Of a DNA stretch of 64,000 bases, positions 54,261-64,000 are shown piece after piece. The stretch comes from Paraburkholderia sp. CNPSo 3272 (GTDB lineage: Bacteria; Pseudomonadota; Gammaproteobacteria; Burkholderiales; Burkholderiaceae), in the NCBI RefSeq assembly GCF_024206495.1, contig NZ_JAMBPQ010000004.1, positions 1 through 64,000 on the forward strand. The letters run 5' to 3'. The notes beneath the pieces were generated by a model. The model worked only from the letters and a program-made list of their open reading frames with translations, had not been told where the DNA came from and made no database searches. A program made the position numbers and the translations under genes. Position 1 is the first letter of the stretch, and every line of letters starts with the position of its first letter.

Positions 54261-54809
54261 ATGAGCCCGCCTTCCACGCCTTCCCGGTCGCTTTCCGACA
54301 GCCACTTCGTGCTGTTCGGCCTGCCCGAGCAGTTCGCGATCGACGCGGACGCGCTCGACCATGCCTACCGCACGGTGCAGGGGCAGGTGCATCCCGACCG
54401 CTTCGCCGCGGCCGGCGAGGCGCAAAAGCGCATCGCCATGCAATGGGCCACGCGCACGAACGAGGCGTATCAGACGCTGCGCGATCCGCTCAAGCGCGCG
54501 AAGTATCTGCTGCATCTGCGCGGCATCGACGTTGGCGCGGAGAACAATACCGCGATGGAGCCCGCGTTCCTCATGCAGCAGATGGAGTGGCGCGAGGCGA
54601 TCGAAGACGCGGTCGGCGCGAAGAACGTCGATGCGCTCGACGCGCTCGCGGGCGAGCTGCGCGACGACGAACGCGTGCGCTTCACGAAGCTCGCGGCGCT
54701 GCTCGACAGCGGCTCGAACCAGCCCGCGGCCGAGGCGGTGCGCCAGCTCATGTTCATCGAGCGCGTGGCGAGCGAAATCGACTCGCAGATCGAGCGGCTC
54801 GAAGGCTGA
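54261..54809 (+). CDS. hscB: Co-chaperone HscB (J-type)
   Basis: 182 residues. J-domain with HPD motif in [20 protein letters not shown], and C-terminal IscU-binding helices ([13 protein letters not shown]). Delivers IscU to HscA and stimulates its ATPase. Starts [20 protein letters not shown]. Downstream of a terminator hairpin, so its own promoter or read-through is required; no clear promoter was seen. Confidence 0.96.
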   Translation: MSPPSTPSRSLSDSHFVLFGLPEQFAIDADALDHAYRTVQGQVHPDRFAAAGEAQKRIAMQWATRTNEAYQTLRDPLKRAKYLLHLRGIDVGAENNTAMEPAFLMQQMEWREAIEDAVGAKNVDALDALAGELRDDERVRFTKLAALLDSGSNQPAAEAVRQLMFIERVASEIDSQIERLEG

Positions 54810-54866
54810 AGCCGGGCGCGCAAACGGATATCGGGCGCTTGTCGCCCATCAGGTTAAAACACACAG

Positions 54867-56738
<1,872 letters not shown>

Positions 56739-56922
56739 AGGCGCGGCCAGGAGCGCGTCAACAGCCTCGACAGCTTAAAGGCGAACGCGTCGTTAGCAAA
56801 CGGCGCATGCGTGCGTGCTTTCCCGATGTGGCTGAGCGCGCACCGACAGTAGAATGGGCACATGCCGCCGTCGGAGGCGGGGCATGCGCCCGATATGAAA
56901 GTTATTGGATACGGAAATCACA

Positions 56923-57264
56923 ATGCCTCAAATCGTGGTGCTGCCCCATGTCGAACTGTGCCCTGAAGGCGCGGTCATCGACGCCAAACCGGGTGAGAGC
57001 GTGTGCGACGCGCTGCTCGAACACGGCATCGAAATCGAGCACGCATGCGAGAAGTCGTGCGCCTGCACGACCTGTCACGTGATCGTGCGCGAAGGTTTCG
57101 ATGCGCTCGTGCCTTCCGAGGAGGACGAAGACGATCTCCTCGACAAGGCATGGGGCCTCGAGCCGACGTCGCGGCTGTCGTGTCAGGCCATCGTGCCGGA
57201 GAACGACGACCTGGTGGTCGAGATTCCGCGTTACTCTATCAACCACGCGAAAGAAAACCACTGA
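56923..57264 (+). CDS. fdx: [2Fe-2S] ferredoxin, isc type
   Basis: 113 residues. Adrenodoxin-type ferredoxin, electron donor in cluster assembly. Cluster cysteines: HACEKSCACTTCHVIVREGF (C-x5-C-x2-C) and LSCQAIVPENDDLVVEIP. ATG with MPQIVVLPHVELCPEG is the conserved start. Upstream 184-bp spacer contains an imperfect hairpin (GGGCACATGCCGCC / GGCGGGGCATGCGCCC, 56856-56891). Confidence 0.96.
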   Translation: MPQIVVLPHVELCPEGAVIDAKPGESVCDALLEHGIEIEHACEKSCACTTCHVIVREGFDALVPSEEDEDDLLDKAWGLEPTSRLSCQAIVPENDDLVVEIPRYSINHAKENH

Positions 57265-57294
57265 GCCACTGAACACCAGGAGGAGCGCGCAGCC

Positions 57295-57492
57295 ATGAAA
57301 TGGACCGATACGCAGGACATCGCGATGGCCTTGACGGACACCCATCCCGAAGTAGATCCGCAGTACGTGCGCTTCACCGATCTGCATCGCTGGATCACCC
57401 AGCTCGACGGTTTCGACGACGACCCCGAGCGCTCGAACGAGAAGATTCTCGAAGCGATTCAGGCCGCGTGGATCGAAGACGCGGACTACTGA
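57295..57492 (+). CDS. iscX: IscX (YfhJ), Fe-S assembly accessory protein
   Basis: 65 residues, the exact family size. MKWTDTQDIAMALTDTHPEV, VDPQYVRFTDLHRWITQLDG, and the acidic C-terminus AIQAAWIEDADY. Binds IscS and iron; modulates assembly rate. AGGAGGAGCGCGCAGCC is a strong ribosome site. Last gene of the isc cluster. Confidence 0.97.
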   Translation: MKWTDTQDIAMALTDTHPEVDPQYVRFTDLHRWITQLDGFDDDPERSNEKILEAIQAAWIEDADY

Positions 57493-57520
57493 CTTCCGGC
57501 ATGCCCAGTGAGCAGACGAG

Positions 57521-57558
57521 AAAAAGGCGATTTGCCAGCACGGCAAATCGCCTTTTTT
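57521..57558. terminator. Bidirectional terminator after iscX
   Basis: AAAAAGGCGATTTGCC (57521-57536) pairs with GGCAAATCGCCTTTTT (57542-57557), a 16-bp perfect stem with A/T tracts on both sides, serving iscX and the convergent glycine-zipper gene. Confidence 0.92.
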
Positions 57559-57582
57559 ATTGCTCGTTCAGCGTCAGGGCAA

Positions 57583-58323
57583 TCAGCCCGCGACCAACGT
57601 GCCGTTCTCGACACGCACGCGCTCGCCTTGCTGGAACGGCGGCGCTTCGTGATAGGTGAAATAGCGCGTCTTGCCGTTCTCCATGCGTACGCGCACCGAG
57701 TAACTCGTCGTGCTGCGCAGGTGCTTTTCGACCGAGTTGCCCGCGAAGCCGCCACCCAGTGCGCCGAGCAGCGTCATGGCCGTGCGGCCGTTACCCGCGC
57801 CGAACTGGTTGCCGACCACGCCGCCCGCCACCGCGCCGCCGACTGCGCCGATACCGGTGCCGTGGCCTTCATGCTTGACCTCGGAAATCGCGACGACCGT
57901 GCCGCACGTCGAGCATGCGGGCTGGGCGGGGGGTGCCTCCTGGGCGTATTGCTGCTGCGCAGGTTGCGCCGGCTGGGCAGGCTGTTGACCATACTGCTGC
58001 TGCGCCGGGGCGACGGGCACGGCCGCCGGCTGTTGAGGCTCTGCCGGCGCCGGTTGCGGCTCGGCCGGCGCATTCTGGCCGTTCTGCGCATATTGCGAGG
58101 GCTGCACCGGCTTTGTCGAGTCGACCACCTGCGGCTGTGAAGCCGTCATGGCCGTCTGGCCCGTCTGAACCTGGGCGCTCTGTTCGGCGGTGCTGGAAGC
58201 TCTGGGGAAAACGCCGGTGATAGCCGCTGTGGCCGCGAGGCTCGCGACGATGACGGCTGCCGCCGCCGTTGCGATCAGCGGATGGAGGCGGCGTTTCGGT
58301 GTGGTCGGATCGGTTGTGTTCAT
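57583..58323 (-). CDS. Glycine-zipper 2TM-domain (SlyB/RickA-like) envelope protein
   Basis: 246 residues. A membrane anchor or signal (HPLIATAAAAVIVASLAATA, near 14-35) is followed by about 100 residues of Gln/Pro/Ala low complexity (QPAQPAQPAQQQYAQEAPPA). Then ACSTCGTVVAISEVKHEGHG and a glycine zipper, GTGIGAVGGAVAGGVVGNQF and LLGALGGGFAGNSVEKH. A C-terminal SH3-like tail follows (VRVRMENGKTRYFTYHEAPP). This is the layout of SlyB/17-kDa-type proteins, but there is no lipobox Cys, so it is likely inner-membrane anchored or secreted. Function unknown. Confidence 0.82.
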   Translation of the reverse strand: MNTTDPTTPKRRLHPLIATAAAAVIVASLAATAAITGVFPRASSTAEQSAQVQTGQTAMTASQPQVVDSTKPVQPSQYAQNGQNAPAEPQPAPAEPQQPAAVPVAPAQQQYGQQPAQPAQPAQQQYAQEAPPAQPACSTCGTVVAISEVKHEGHGTGIGAVGGAVAGGVVGNQFGAGNGRTAMTLLGALGGGFAGNSVEKHLRSTTSYSVRVRMENGKTRYFTYHEAPPFQQGERVRVENGTLVAG

Positions 58324-58628
58324 GACAGGCTCCGTCTTTGGCAGAGTTGGCTCTCTTGTGAGACCCAGTTTGAGCCAATCCAGGTCTGTGAGCGTTTCAA
58401 TTTGTAACCCTGCGCGATGAGTGCGGGCATACGCTCTGGGTGCGGTCGTCGCGCAGCGTTGCACAACGCGGTCTTCGAGAGAGACGCAATCGACGTACCC
58501 GTCTCAGCCGCATCGCTCTCCGGCAGAATTTACCGATGGTTACAAACATGTGCCCGGGGAAGGCACAAAGAAACGGGGCGCATACGGTGTCAACCGCATG
58601 CGCCCCGTCATGTCAGGCAGGGGTCTGC
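58324..58628. other. Intergenic region between the glycine-zipper gene and lysS
   Basis: No gene seen. It contains the upstream region of the glycine-zipper gene and the terminator of lysS near its right end. No RNA gene or repeat was recognised. Confidence 0.5.
58573..58608 (-). terminator. Hairpin terminator of lysS
   Basis: ACGGGGCGCAT (58573-58583) and ATGCGCCCCGT (58598-58608), an 11-bp perfect stem with a second small stem (CGGTGTCAACCG) in the loop. On the minus strand it is followed by TTCTTTG. Confidence 0.75.
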
Positions 58629-60164
58629 TTAGTCTTCGCGGCGCAGATGCGGGAACAGGATCACGTCGCGGATGCTTGCGCTGTCCGTGAGCAGCATGAT
58701 CAGACGGTCGATGCCGATGCCGCAGCCGCCCGTCGGAGGCATGCCGTATTCGAGCGCGCGGATGTAGTCGGCGTCGTAGAACATCGCTTCTTCGTCGCCG
58801 GCGTCCTTTTGCTCGACCTGCTTCTTGAAGCGCGCGGCCTGGTCTTCCGGATCGTTCAGTTCCGAGAAGCCGTTGGCGATCTCGCGACCCGTGATGAACA
58901 GCTCGAAGCGCTCGGTGATGCCCGGCAGCGTGTCCGAGGCGCGCGCGAGCGGCGAGACTTCGACGGGATAGTCGATGATGTAAGTCGGCTCCCACAGTTG
59001 CGACTCGGCCGTCTCTTCGAAGAGCGCTAGCTGGAGCGAGCCCACACCCGCGTTCAGGAATGCGGGCTGATTCGCATCCACGCCAAACTTCTTGAGTTCC
59101 GCGCGGAGGAAGGCGGCGTCGGCAAGTTGCTCGTTCGTGTATTGCGGCGCGTACTTCTGGATCGCCTGCACGATCGTCAAGCGATGGAACGGCTTCGAGA
59201 GGTCGAGTTCACGGCCCTGATACGTCAGCACGGCGGTGCCGCTCGCGTCGATGGCGGCCTGGCGGATCAGCTGCTCGGTGAAGTCCATGAGCCACGCGTA
59301 GTCGGTGTACGCGGCGTAGAACTCCATCATCGTGAATTCCGGATTGTGTCGCGGCGAAACGCCTTCGTTACGGAAATTCCGGTTTATCTCGAACACGCGT
59401 TCGAAGCCGCCCACGACCAGGCGCTTCAGATACAGTTCGGGCGCGATGCGCATGAACATCTGCATGTCGAGCGCGTTGTGGTGCGTGACGAACGGCTTGG
59501 CCGCCGCGCCGCCCGGGATCGGGTGCAGCATCGGCGTTTCGACTTCCATGAAGCCCGAGTCGGCCATGAAGCGGCGCACGGAGGAAATCGCCTTGGTGCG
59601 CGCCTGGAAGGTCTGACGCGCTTCCGGCGTAACGATCAGGTCGACATAGCGCTGGCGATAGCGCATTTCCTGGTCAGAGAGGCCGTGGAACTTGTCCGGC
59701 AGCGGACGCAGCGCCTTCGAGAGCAGACGCAGTTGCGTGCAGCGCACCGAAAGCTCGCCCTTGTTGGTGCGGAACAGCACACCCTTGGCCGCGACGATGT
59801 CGCCGAGGTCCCACTTCTTGAACGCGTCGTAGGTTGCCTCGCCCACGTCGGCGGGCGTGATGAAGAACTGGATCTGCCCCGAGCCGTCGCGCACCGTGGC
59901 AAAGCTCGCCTTGCCCATCACGCGCTTGAGCATCATGCGGCCGGCGATGGCCACTTCGAGAGGGTTCGCTTCGAGCGTGTCCTTGTCGGTGTCGGCGTAA
60001 TCGCGTGCGAGGTCGGCGGCGTGATGGGTCGGGCGGAAGTCGTTCGGATAGGCGACGCCTGCCTCGCGCAGCGCGCGCAGTTTCTCGCGGCGCTCGGCGA
60101 TGATCTGGTTGTCGTCGAGTTCGGGCGCGGCGCTGGGCGCGTTCTGCTGGGTCGGTTCGGTCAT
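58629..60164 (-). CDS. lysS: Lysyl-tRNA synthetase, class II
   Basis: 511 residues. OB-fold anticodon domain ([20 protein letters not shown]) then the class II core: motif 1 in [20 protein letters not shown], motif 2 in [20 protein letters not shown], motif 3 in [20 protein letters not shown]. Start [20 protein letters not shown]; the first 15 residues are a disordered tail. Last in the recJ-prfB-lysS series, 210 bp after prfB. No lysine riboswitch or T-box was seen upstream. Confidence 0.97.
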   Translation of the reverse strand: MTEPTQQNAPSAAPELDDNQIIAERREKLRALREAGVAYPNDFRPTHHAADLARDYADTDKDTLEANPLEVAIAGRMMLKRVMGKASFATVRDGSGQIQFFITPADVGEATYDAFKKWDLGDIVAAKGVLFRTNKGELSVRCTQLRLLSKALRPLPDKFHGLSDQEMRYRQRYVDLIVTPEARQTFQARTKAISSVRRFMADSGFMEVETPMLHPIPGGAAAKPFVTHHNALDMQMFMRIAPELYLKRLVVGGFERVFEINRNFRNEGVSPRHNPEFTMMEFYAAYTDYAWLMDFTEQLIRQAAIDASGTAVLTYQGRELDLSKPFHRLTIVQAIQKYAPQYTNEQLADAAFLRAELKKFGVDANQPAFLNAGVGSLQLALFEETAESQLWEPTYIIDYPVEVSPLARASDTLPGITERFELFITGREIANGFSELNDPEDQAARFKKQVEQKDAGDEEAMFYDADYIRALEYGMPPTGGCGIGIDRLIMLLTDSASIRDVILFPHLRRED

Positions 60165-60374
60165 GATGGCTCGGAGTTCTTTGATTCGCAGGGGTTTCGG
60201 CGAGTTTCGGGGCCGCGGCCCCGGCATGGCCCTTCGCGGGACACGGCGCGCATCGCGCGCAGATAAGCGGACTTCGGTTCCTGCTGCGCGTCGCGCACCT
60301 CGCGCTCGAAGCGGGCGGCGCAGCAGGAGAGGGCGGCATGCGGTGAACTGCTGCGCCCGTGGCGTGCGGCAAGC

Positions 60375-61479
60375 TTACACGCCCTGTTTCAGGCTCGCGC
60401 TGATGAAGGCGTCGAGATCGCCGTCGAGCACGGCCTTGGTGTTGCTGATTTCGACGTTGGTGCGCAGATCCTTGATCCGGCTGTTGTCGAGCACGTAGGA
60501 GCGGATCTGGTGACCCCAGCCCACGTCCGACTTGCCCGCTTCGAGCTTGTCCTGTTCCGACTGGCGCTTGCGCATTTCGGCTTCGTACAGGCGCGACTTC
60601 AGCATGGCCATGGCTTCGGCGCGGTTGCGGTGCTGCGAGCGGTCGTTCTGGCACTGCACGACGATGCCCGACGGGACGTGCGTGATACGCACGGCGGAGT
60701 CGGTCTTGTTGATGTGCTGACCGCCCGCGCCCGAAGCGCGGTACGTGTCGATGCGCAGATCGGCCGGATTGACTTCGATCTCGAACGAGTCGTCGATCTC
60801 CGGATACACGAACACCGACGAGAACGACGTATGACGGCCGCCCGACGAGTCGAACGGCGACTTGCGCACGAGGCGGTGAATGCCGGTTTCGGTACGCAGG
60901 AAGCCGTAGGCGTATTCGCCTTCGACCTTGATCGTCGCGCTCTTGATGCCGGCCACGTCGCCTTCGGACTCTTCGAGCACTTCGGTCTTGAAGCCCTTGC
61001 GCTCGCAGTAGCGCACGTACTGGCGCAGCAGCATGGACGCCCAGTCGCAGGCCTCGGTGCCGCCGGCGCCGGCCTGGATGTCGATGAACGCGTTGTTCGG
61101 ATCGGCCGGATTCGCGAACATGCGACGGAACTCGACGTCGGCTACGCGCGTTTCGATCGCCTGAGCGTCGGTTTCGATGGCGACGAGCGTGTCCTCATCG
61201 CCTTCTTCGCGGGCCATTTCGAAGAGATCCTGCGTGTCGCGCGTGTCGTTCTCGATGCCGTCGAGCACGTGCACCACGCCCTCGAGCAGCTTCTTTTCCT
61301 TGCCGAGACCCTGGGCGTGTTTGGAGTCGTTCCAGACGTTGGGGTCTTCGAGTTCGCTGTTGACTTCGACGAGCCGTCGGGCTTTTACGTCGTAGTCAAA
61401 GATACCCCCGTAGCTCGCCCGCGCGCGTGCGCAGGTCCGCCAAAAGGGCTTCGATCGCGTTGAGACGTTCCGCTTCCAT
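60375..61479 (-). CDS. prfB: Peptide chain release factor 2, with programmed +1 frameshift
   Basis: RF2 releases peptides at UGA and UAA. The gene is in two frames. A short first part, [20 protein letters not shown] then GELRGYL, ends at an in-frame TGA. A +1 shift at CTT-TGA (minus strand 61401-61396) then continues with [20 protein letters not shown]. Conceptual length is 367 residues. The SPF anticodon-like motif is in [16 protein letters not shown] and the catalytic GGQ in [16 protein letters not shown]. Annotating from the first in-frame ATG after the shift would lose about 65 residues. Confidence 0.97.
61396..61412 (-). promoter_or_regulatory. RF2 programmed frameshift signal
   Basis: Minus strand reads CGGGGGTATCTTTGAC: an internal Shine-Dalgarno-like GGGGG three bases before CTT TGA C, the classical autoregulatory signal. 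When RF2 is scarce, the ribosome pauses at UGA and slips +1 to make full-length RF2. Confidence 0.96.
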
Positions 61480-61598
61480 TTGTATCGTGATCCGGCGTGT
61501 AAAACATTGAATTATAGCCGATTGGACCCGGATCAAGGGCGGCGCGGGCGCTTCGGGCGGCCCGCGCTTCTCAGCGCAACGCGCAGTTCAAAGCGGGC

Positions 61599-63305
61599 TC
61601 AGAGCGCGGCGTGCTCCACCACGAGCTGCACGCGCGATACGCCATTCCAGGTGTCGCGCACGAGCCGGTAGGCGACCGTGGTGTGTTGCGGCAGCGATTC
61701 GGTGTGGTTGAACCAGATCGCGTTGAAGCGCTGGCGCCCGCGCAGCAGCTGCAGCTTGAGGTGCTTGTCCTTCACGAGCGCCTGCGAGGCCACCTCGAAT
61801 TCGCCCGAAAAGACGGGCGCCGGGAAGCCCTGGCCCCACACGGCGGCGTCGAGCATCTCCACGAAATCGGGCGTGAAGTAGGCGTCTTCGAGATCGCCGT
61901 CGGTTTCGACTGTGCGCGCGAGTGCCTCTTCGGTGAGCCACTCGCGGCCCACGCGCTCGAAGGCGGCCGCAAAGCGCGGCACGTCCGCGGCCGCGATCGT
62001 CATGCCCGCGGCCATCGCGTGGCCGCCGAACTTCTGGATCAGACCGGGCTCGCGCTTGCTGATGAGATCGACGGCGTCGCGCAGATGGAAACCGGGGATC
62101 GAACGGCCCGAGCCCTTCACGAGTTCGCCGTCGTCGTCGGCCGGCGCGAAAGTGAACGAGGGGCGGTGGAAGCGCTCCTTGAGCCGTCCCGCCACGATGC
62201 CGATCACGCCCTGATGCCAGCCTTCGTTGAACAGCGTGAGCGTGGCTTTGCCCTGCGGATCGACGTCGGCGAGATCGGCTAGCGCCTGCTGCTGCATGCC
62301 GGCCTCGATCTCGCGGCGCTCGCGGTTCATGCCGTCGAGCTGTTGCGCGAGTTCCCAGGCGCGGCCCACATCGTCGGTGGTCAGGCATTCGATGCCGAGC
62401 GACATGTCCGAGAGCCGGCCGGCCGCATTCAGGCGCGGGCCGAGCGCGAAGCCGAAGTCGAAGCCCGACGCGTTTTTCGCGTCGCGGGCGGCCGCGCGAA
62501 AGAGCGCCGCGATGCCCGGCTGCATGCGGCCGTTGCGCACGCGTTGCAAGCCCTGCGCGACGAGCACACGGTTGTTGCAGTCGAGCTTCACGACGTCCGC
62601 GACAGTGCCGAGCGCGACGAGATCGAGCAGGCCGTCGAGGCGCGGCTCGGGCTTGCCGTCGCTGAACGCGCCGCGCCTGCGCAGCTCCGCACGCAGCGCG
62701 AGCAGCGTGTAGAACATCACGCCCACGCCCGCGATGCACTTGCTCGGAAATTCGCAGCCCGGCTGGTTCGGGTTGACGATGGCGCGCGCGTCGGGGAGCG
62801 TGTCGCCGGGCAGGTGGTGGTCGGTCACGAGCACCTCGATGCCGAGCGCGTTGGCAGCTTCGACGCCTTCCACGCTGGCGATGCCGTTGTCCACCGTGAT
62901 CAGGACATCGGGCGGTCCGCCCTTGCGTTGTGCGGCGAGTGCGACGATCTCGGGCGTGAGGCCGTAGCCATACTCGAAACGGTTCGGTACCAGATAGTCG
63001 ATTTGCGCGCCGAACATGCGCAGGCCGCGCACGGCCACGGCGCAGGCCGTCGCGCCGTCGCAGTCATAGTCGGCGACCACGAGCATGCGGCACTGAGCTT
63101 CGAGCGCGTCGGCGAGCAGTTCGGCGGCCTCGTCGAGGCCCTTCATGCCCGTGGGCGGAATGAGGCGCGCGAGGCCGGTTTCGATCTCGTCGGGCTGGCA
63201 AACGCCGCGTGAGGCGTAGAGGCGCGCGAGCACCGGATGCAGCCCGTGGCGCACAAGCGCTTCGGTGTCGGCGGGCGAGCAGGCGCGGGTGACGATTCGG
63301 GTCAT
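61599..63305 (-). CDS. recJ: Single-stranded-DNA-specific exonuclease RecJ
   Basis: 5'-3' ssDNA exonuclease of RecF-pathway recombination and mismatch/base repair. 568 residues. DHH-family motifs: MLVVADYDCDGATACAVAVR (motif I), VLITVDNGIASVEG, LVTDHHLPGDTLPDARAIVN (DHH), LVALGTVADVVKLDCNNR; DHHA1 region with GSGRSIPGFHLRDAVDLISK and FGGHAMAAGMTIAAADVPRF; OB domain at the C-terminus. 119 bp upstream of prfB on the same strand; starts 34 bp after the preceding gene ends. Confidence 0.96.
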   Translation of the reverse strand: MTRIVTRACSPADTEALVRHGLHPVLARLYASRGVCQPDEIETGLARLIPPTGMKGLDEAAELLADALEAQCRMLVVADYDCDGATACAVAVRGLRMFGAQIDYLVPNRFEYGYGLTPEIVALAAQRKGGPPDVLITVDNGIASVEGVEAANALGIEVLVTDHHLPGDTLPDARAIVNPNQPGCEFPSKCIAGVGVMFYTLLALRAELRRRGAFSDGKPEPRLDGLLDLVALGTVADVVKLDCNNRVLVAQGLQRVRNGRMQPGIAALFRAAARDAKNASGFDFGFALGPRLNAAGRLSDMSLGIECLTTDDVGRAWELAQQLDGMNRERREIEAGMQQQALADLADVDPQGKATLTLFNEGWHQGVIGIVAGRLKERFHRPSFTFAPADDDGELVKGSGRSIPGFHLRDAVDLISKREPGLIQKFGGHAMAAGMTIAAADVPRFAAAFERVGREWLTEEALARTVETDGDLEDAYFTPDFVEMLDAAVWGQGFPAPVFSGEFEVASQALVKDKHLKLQLLRGRQRFNAIWFNHTESLPQHTTVAYRLVRDTWNGVSRVQLVVEHAAL

Positions 63306-63339
63306 GCGTGAGCGCAGAAAAGGGAAGTCATTCGGGAAA

Positions 63340-64000
63340 TCATTCGATAAAGAGCGACGCGAACAGGCGGCGTCGCCAGAACTTGCGCAAATCGCCGCGC
63401 GTGATGGACAGCGTGACCGAGCCCGTGTCGCCGCATAGCGTGAGATCGAGCGCGGCGAGCGCGCCCGTTTGCAGCGCCGTGAGCGCCGGCGCGAACCAGT
63501 CGCGCTCAAGTTGAGCGAACGCGGCGTTCCAGCGGCCCCAGTCCTGCTGGATGAAGGCCGCCGAGAACGGATCGAGCTCGACGAGCGTCGCTCCCGTGCC
63601 CGAACCGTTGTTGAGCGCGGCTGCGAGCGCGGCAAAGGTCGCGGGCGCGACATCGACTTGCGCCTTCGCGGCGAGCGCCAGGCCGCGCGTGGCGGCCGCA
63701 TCGGAGCGCACACGCGCATAGGGGCTCGTGACGGTGCGCAGCGCGCCCTGAGCGTGGAACCAGATCGAATTGACGGCGGGCAGACCGCGCGCTTCGCGGG
63801 CCTCGTTCACGGGATGCTCGAACCATGCCATCTGCACTTCGTTCTGCACCTTCATCCAGGCGCGCGAACGCTGGCCCGAATGGGCCTCGTGCGGCAGCCA
63901 GATCTCGATGTTGCGGCCGCTCGCGCGCAAGGGCGACGCGCCCGCGAGCGTGCCGAACGCTTCCGACGAGAGATACCAGCGCTGCGGCGTCGGCGCCTCG
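63340..64000 (-). CDS. C-terminal part of an RpfE/phosphoglycerate-mutase-like protein (partial)
   Basis: About 220 residues in an open frame running off the right edge; the true start is outside the window. Recognisable segments are RWYLSSEAFGTLAG, NIEIWLPHEAHSGQRSRAWM, WFEHPVNEAREARGLPAVNS, IWFHAQGALRTV and the C-terminal SITRGDLRKFWRRRLFASLF. Proteins with this ending are annotated as RpfE-type regulatory or cofactor-independent phosphoglycerate-mutase-like proteins, often beside recJ; I remember that gene pairing from Xanthomonas. Function is not established by what is visible. Confidence 0.6.
   Translation of the reverse strand, partial: EAPTPQRWYLSSEAFGTLAGASPLRASGRNIEIWLPHEAHSGQRSRAWMKVQNEVQMAWFEHPVNEAREARGLPAVNSIWFHAQGALRTVTSPYARVRSDAAATRGLALAAKAQVDVAPATFAALAAALNNGSGTGATLVELDPFSAAFIQQDWGRWNAAFAQLERDWFAPALTALQTGALAALDLTLCGDTGSVTLSITRGDLRKFWRRRLFASLFIE

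Noticed and set aside
60165..60374. Lysine riboswitch or T-box before lysS
   Set aside because: No lysine-element core or T-box sequence seen; T-boxes are not expected in this group, and the spacer looks like ordinary operon DNA.

Overview
The window is chromosomal DNA of a GC-rich betaproteobacterium, almost certainly Burkholderiales of the Burkholderia/Paraburkholderia/Caballeronia type. Reasons: protein sequences and gene order (glnA-ntrB-ntrC; sensor kinase/FixJ-type regulator next to aceE-aceF-lpd; phasin; iscRSUA-hscBA-fdx-iscX; recJ-prfB-lysS), a lipoyl domain fused to dihydrolipoyl dehydrogenase, and heavy G/C third-position use. Most of the window is ordinary core genome.

Layout. 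1-247: end of an IS4-family insertion sequence. 328-10336: yggX, argA, hrpA, a secreted beta-propeller protein, an EI24 membrane protein, a CinA-type molybdopterin-fold protein and a rhodanese. 10337-15242: the nitrogen-control unit glnA-ntrB-ntrC with a sigma-54 promoter and NtrC-like enhancer sites. 15360-21577: prolyl oligopeptidase, exonuclease III, an atypical SDR, a DsbA-fold isomerase and a nitronate monooxygenase divergent from a PadR regulator over a perfect palindrome.

21715-27258 is the accessory part. An initiator tRNA-fMet gene is the target of a small (about 5.45 kb) island bounded by a 62-bp perfect direct repeat. The island is visibly less GC-rich than its surroundings. It holds a decayed tyrosine integrase, a decayed GH19 lysozyme/chitinase fragment, and a compact run on one strand: tandem-PAAR protein, three consecutive PAAR + transthyretin-like (TTR) proteins (the third 5'-truncated), a 3D-domain putative peptidoglycan lytic enzyme, and a small signal-peptide protein. 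I read this as an orphan type VI secretion cargo island (spike tips/adaptors, effector, periplasmic immunity). It is the best candidate for a poorly described system here; no VgrG, Hcp or sheath gene lies in the window.

27338-37465: an Asp/Glu racemase divergent from SOS-controlled dinB, cytosine deaminase, oligopeptidase A, folD, and a membrane sensor kinase/response regulator pair. 37761-44080: the pyruvate dehydrogenase complex. 44311-51169: phasin, PBP7-type endopeptidase, an IclR regulator, lutA-lutB, a small membrane protein and a low-molecular-weight phosphatase. 51256-57492: the Isc iron-sulfur cluster operon behind two tandem IscR boxes, with a terminator-like hairpin between iscA and hscB. 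57583-64000: glycine-zipper protein, lysS, prfB with its programmed frameshift, recJ, and the C-terminal part of a gene running off the window.

No rRNA, CRISPR array or complete prophage is present. All calls come from reading the sequence; family assignments rest on remembered motifs and were not searched against databases.
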